This document shows positions 63,641 through 64,000 of a stretch of DNA of 64,000 nucleotides, in pieces; positions within the stretch are counted from its first letter, which is position 1, and every line of letters begins with the position of its first letter. The notes under the pieces are model-generated. The model saw only the letters and a program-made list of their open reading frames with translations. It searched no databases and was not told the origin of the DNA. The position numbers and the translations under genes are program-made. The stretch is from Agrobacterium tumefaciens (GTDB taxonomy: Bacteria; Pseudomonadota; Alphaproteobacteria; Rhizobiales; Rhizobiaceae): assembly GCF_009649785.1 (NCBI RefSeq), contig NZ_WJOK01000001.1, positions 124,001-188,000 on the forward strand, written 5' to 3'.

Positions 63641-64000
63641 TCAGCTGCGAGTGCCAGCCAGCTTTTCAGAAAGGTCAGCGGCCTCTTTGCGGGCGTCCTT
63701 GTCCGCGGGATAGAGCGCGAGATAGCGTTCCCAGGCTTTCAGCGCCAGATCGTCACGGCCTGAGGCTTCGAGGATGTTTGCAAGGCTCGCCAATGCCGGA
63801 AAATAGCGCGGCTCCTTCTCCAGCGTCAGATTGATATCCGCCATCGCCTTTCGGGTGTCGCCATCCGCAAAATGCACCATGGCGCGGCGATAGGGCGCCT
63901 GCACGTAGTCCGGATCGAGTAAAATAGCCTGGTCGAGAAAATCGTAAGCGGCGGCGTTGCGCTTCTCGTCTGCGGCTTCGCCTGCCCATTGCATCAGGAG
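63641..64000 (-). CDS. Tetratricopeptide-repeat protein (partial, runs off window)
   Basis: C-terminal 119 residues of a TPR protein; the reading frame is open to the window edge, so the start is missing. Three helical repeats can be seen: AAAYDFLDQAILLDPDYVQA, RKAMADINLTLEKEPRYFPA and DLALKAWERYLALYPADKDA. TPRs mediate protein binding. Its partner and the missing N-terminus (perhaps a signal peptide) cannot be judged here. Confidence 0.85.
   Translation of the reverse strand, partial: LLMQWAGEAADEKRNAAAYDFLDQAILLDPDYVQAPYRRAMVHFADGDTRKAMADINLTLEKEPRYFPALASLANILEASGRDDLALKAWERYLALYPADKDARKEAADLSEKLAGTRS

Noticed and set aside
1..64000. tRNA, rRNA, insertion sequence, prophage, integrase and CRISPR signals
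   Set aside because: I looked for cloverleaf arms, transposase or integrase motifs and regular repeats and saw none; only the gabD fragment suggests past rearrangement.

Overview
The window is a stretch of alphaproteobacterial chromosome, most likely from the Agrobacterium/Rhizobium group. The evidence is the gene content: a rhizobial asparagine-catabolism cluster (ansR-aspA/ansP-ansA), homospermidine synthase, an Omp10-like lipoprotein, GapR, DUF1036 and DUF882 proteins, and gltBD with an alphaproteobacterial-length GltB. The set gltBD, galU, hemH, hss and pyk in one neighbourhood recalls the linear second replicon of Agrobacterium tumefaciens-type strains; that placement is inference from memory. 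Coding density is high. I see no tRNA, rRNA, CRISPR array, insertion sequence or phage gene.

Region 1 (1-8.3 kb) is accessory in character: the end of a PotABC-like uptake operon, a small gabD (aldehyde dehydrogenase) remnant, an Lrp-LysE export pair, a LysR regulator divergent from a tautomerase-cupin-DUF4865 operon, and a fatty acid desaturase. Region 2 (8.3-14.5 kb) is a TetR regulator divergent from an RND efflux operon with two lipoprotein adaptors and one pump, a TriABC-like layout. Region 3 (14.7-19.5 kb) handles asparagine and aspartate: a FadR-type regulator, aspartase, permease and asparaginase. The aspA-ansP gap holds two matching operator-like inverted repeats, each at the predicted start of one of two divergent promoters. 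Region 4 (19.5-28 kb) is a full Kdp potassium system (kdpFABC plus kdpDE) with two extra small membrane-protein genes, a hairpin-rich leader and helically phased repeats upstream.

Region 5 (28-36 kb) holds threonine aldolase and glutamate synthase (gltB, gltD), with a small membrane-protein gene and a strong hairpin between gltB and gltD. Region 6 (36-44.2 kb) covers signalling and envelope: a two-component system, an SGNH/DUF459 protein paired with a lytic transglycosylase, galU, a beta-barrel porin and a lone PAS protein. Region 7 (44.2-53 kb) has an arabinose-5-phosphate isomerase, an SPFH-NfeD pair, ferrochelatase, a 5'-nucleotidase carrying a LysM domain, an Omp10 lipoprotein and homospermidine synthase. 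Region 8 (52.6-64 kb) has a PAS-GGDEF diguanylate cyclase, a class IV aminotransferase, an M3 oligopeptidase, an NtrC-family regulator, a DUF882 protein, DUF1036-pyruvate kinase, an N-formylglutamate amidohydrolase family protein, DUF1244, GapR and the end of a TPR gene that runs off the window.

Many genes are translationally coupled by ATGA, GTGA, TTGA or TGATG overlaps, and several need GTG or TTG starts. The least explained parts are the small membrane proteins inside kdp and glt, the tautomerase-cupin-DUF4865 cassette, and several structured leaders. All functional calls come from reading motifs by eye; no database search was run.
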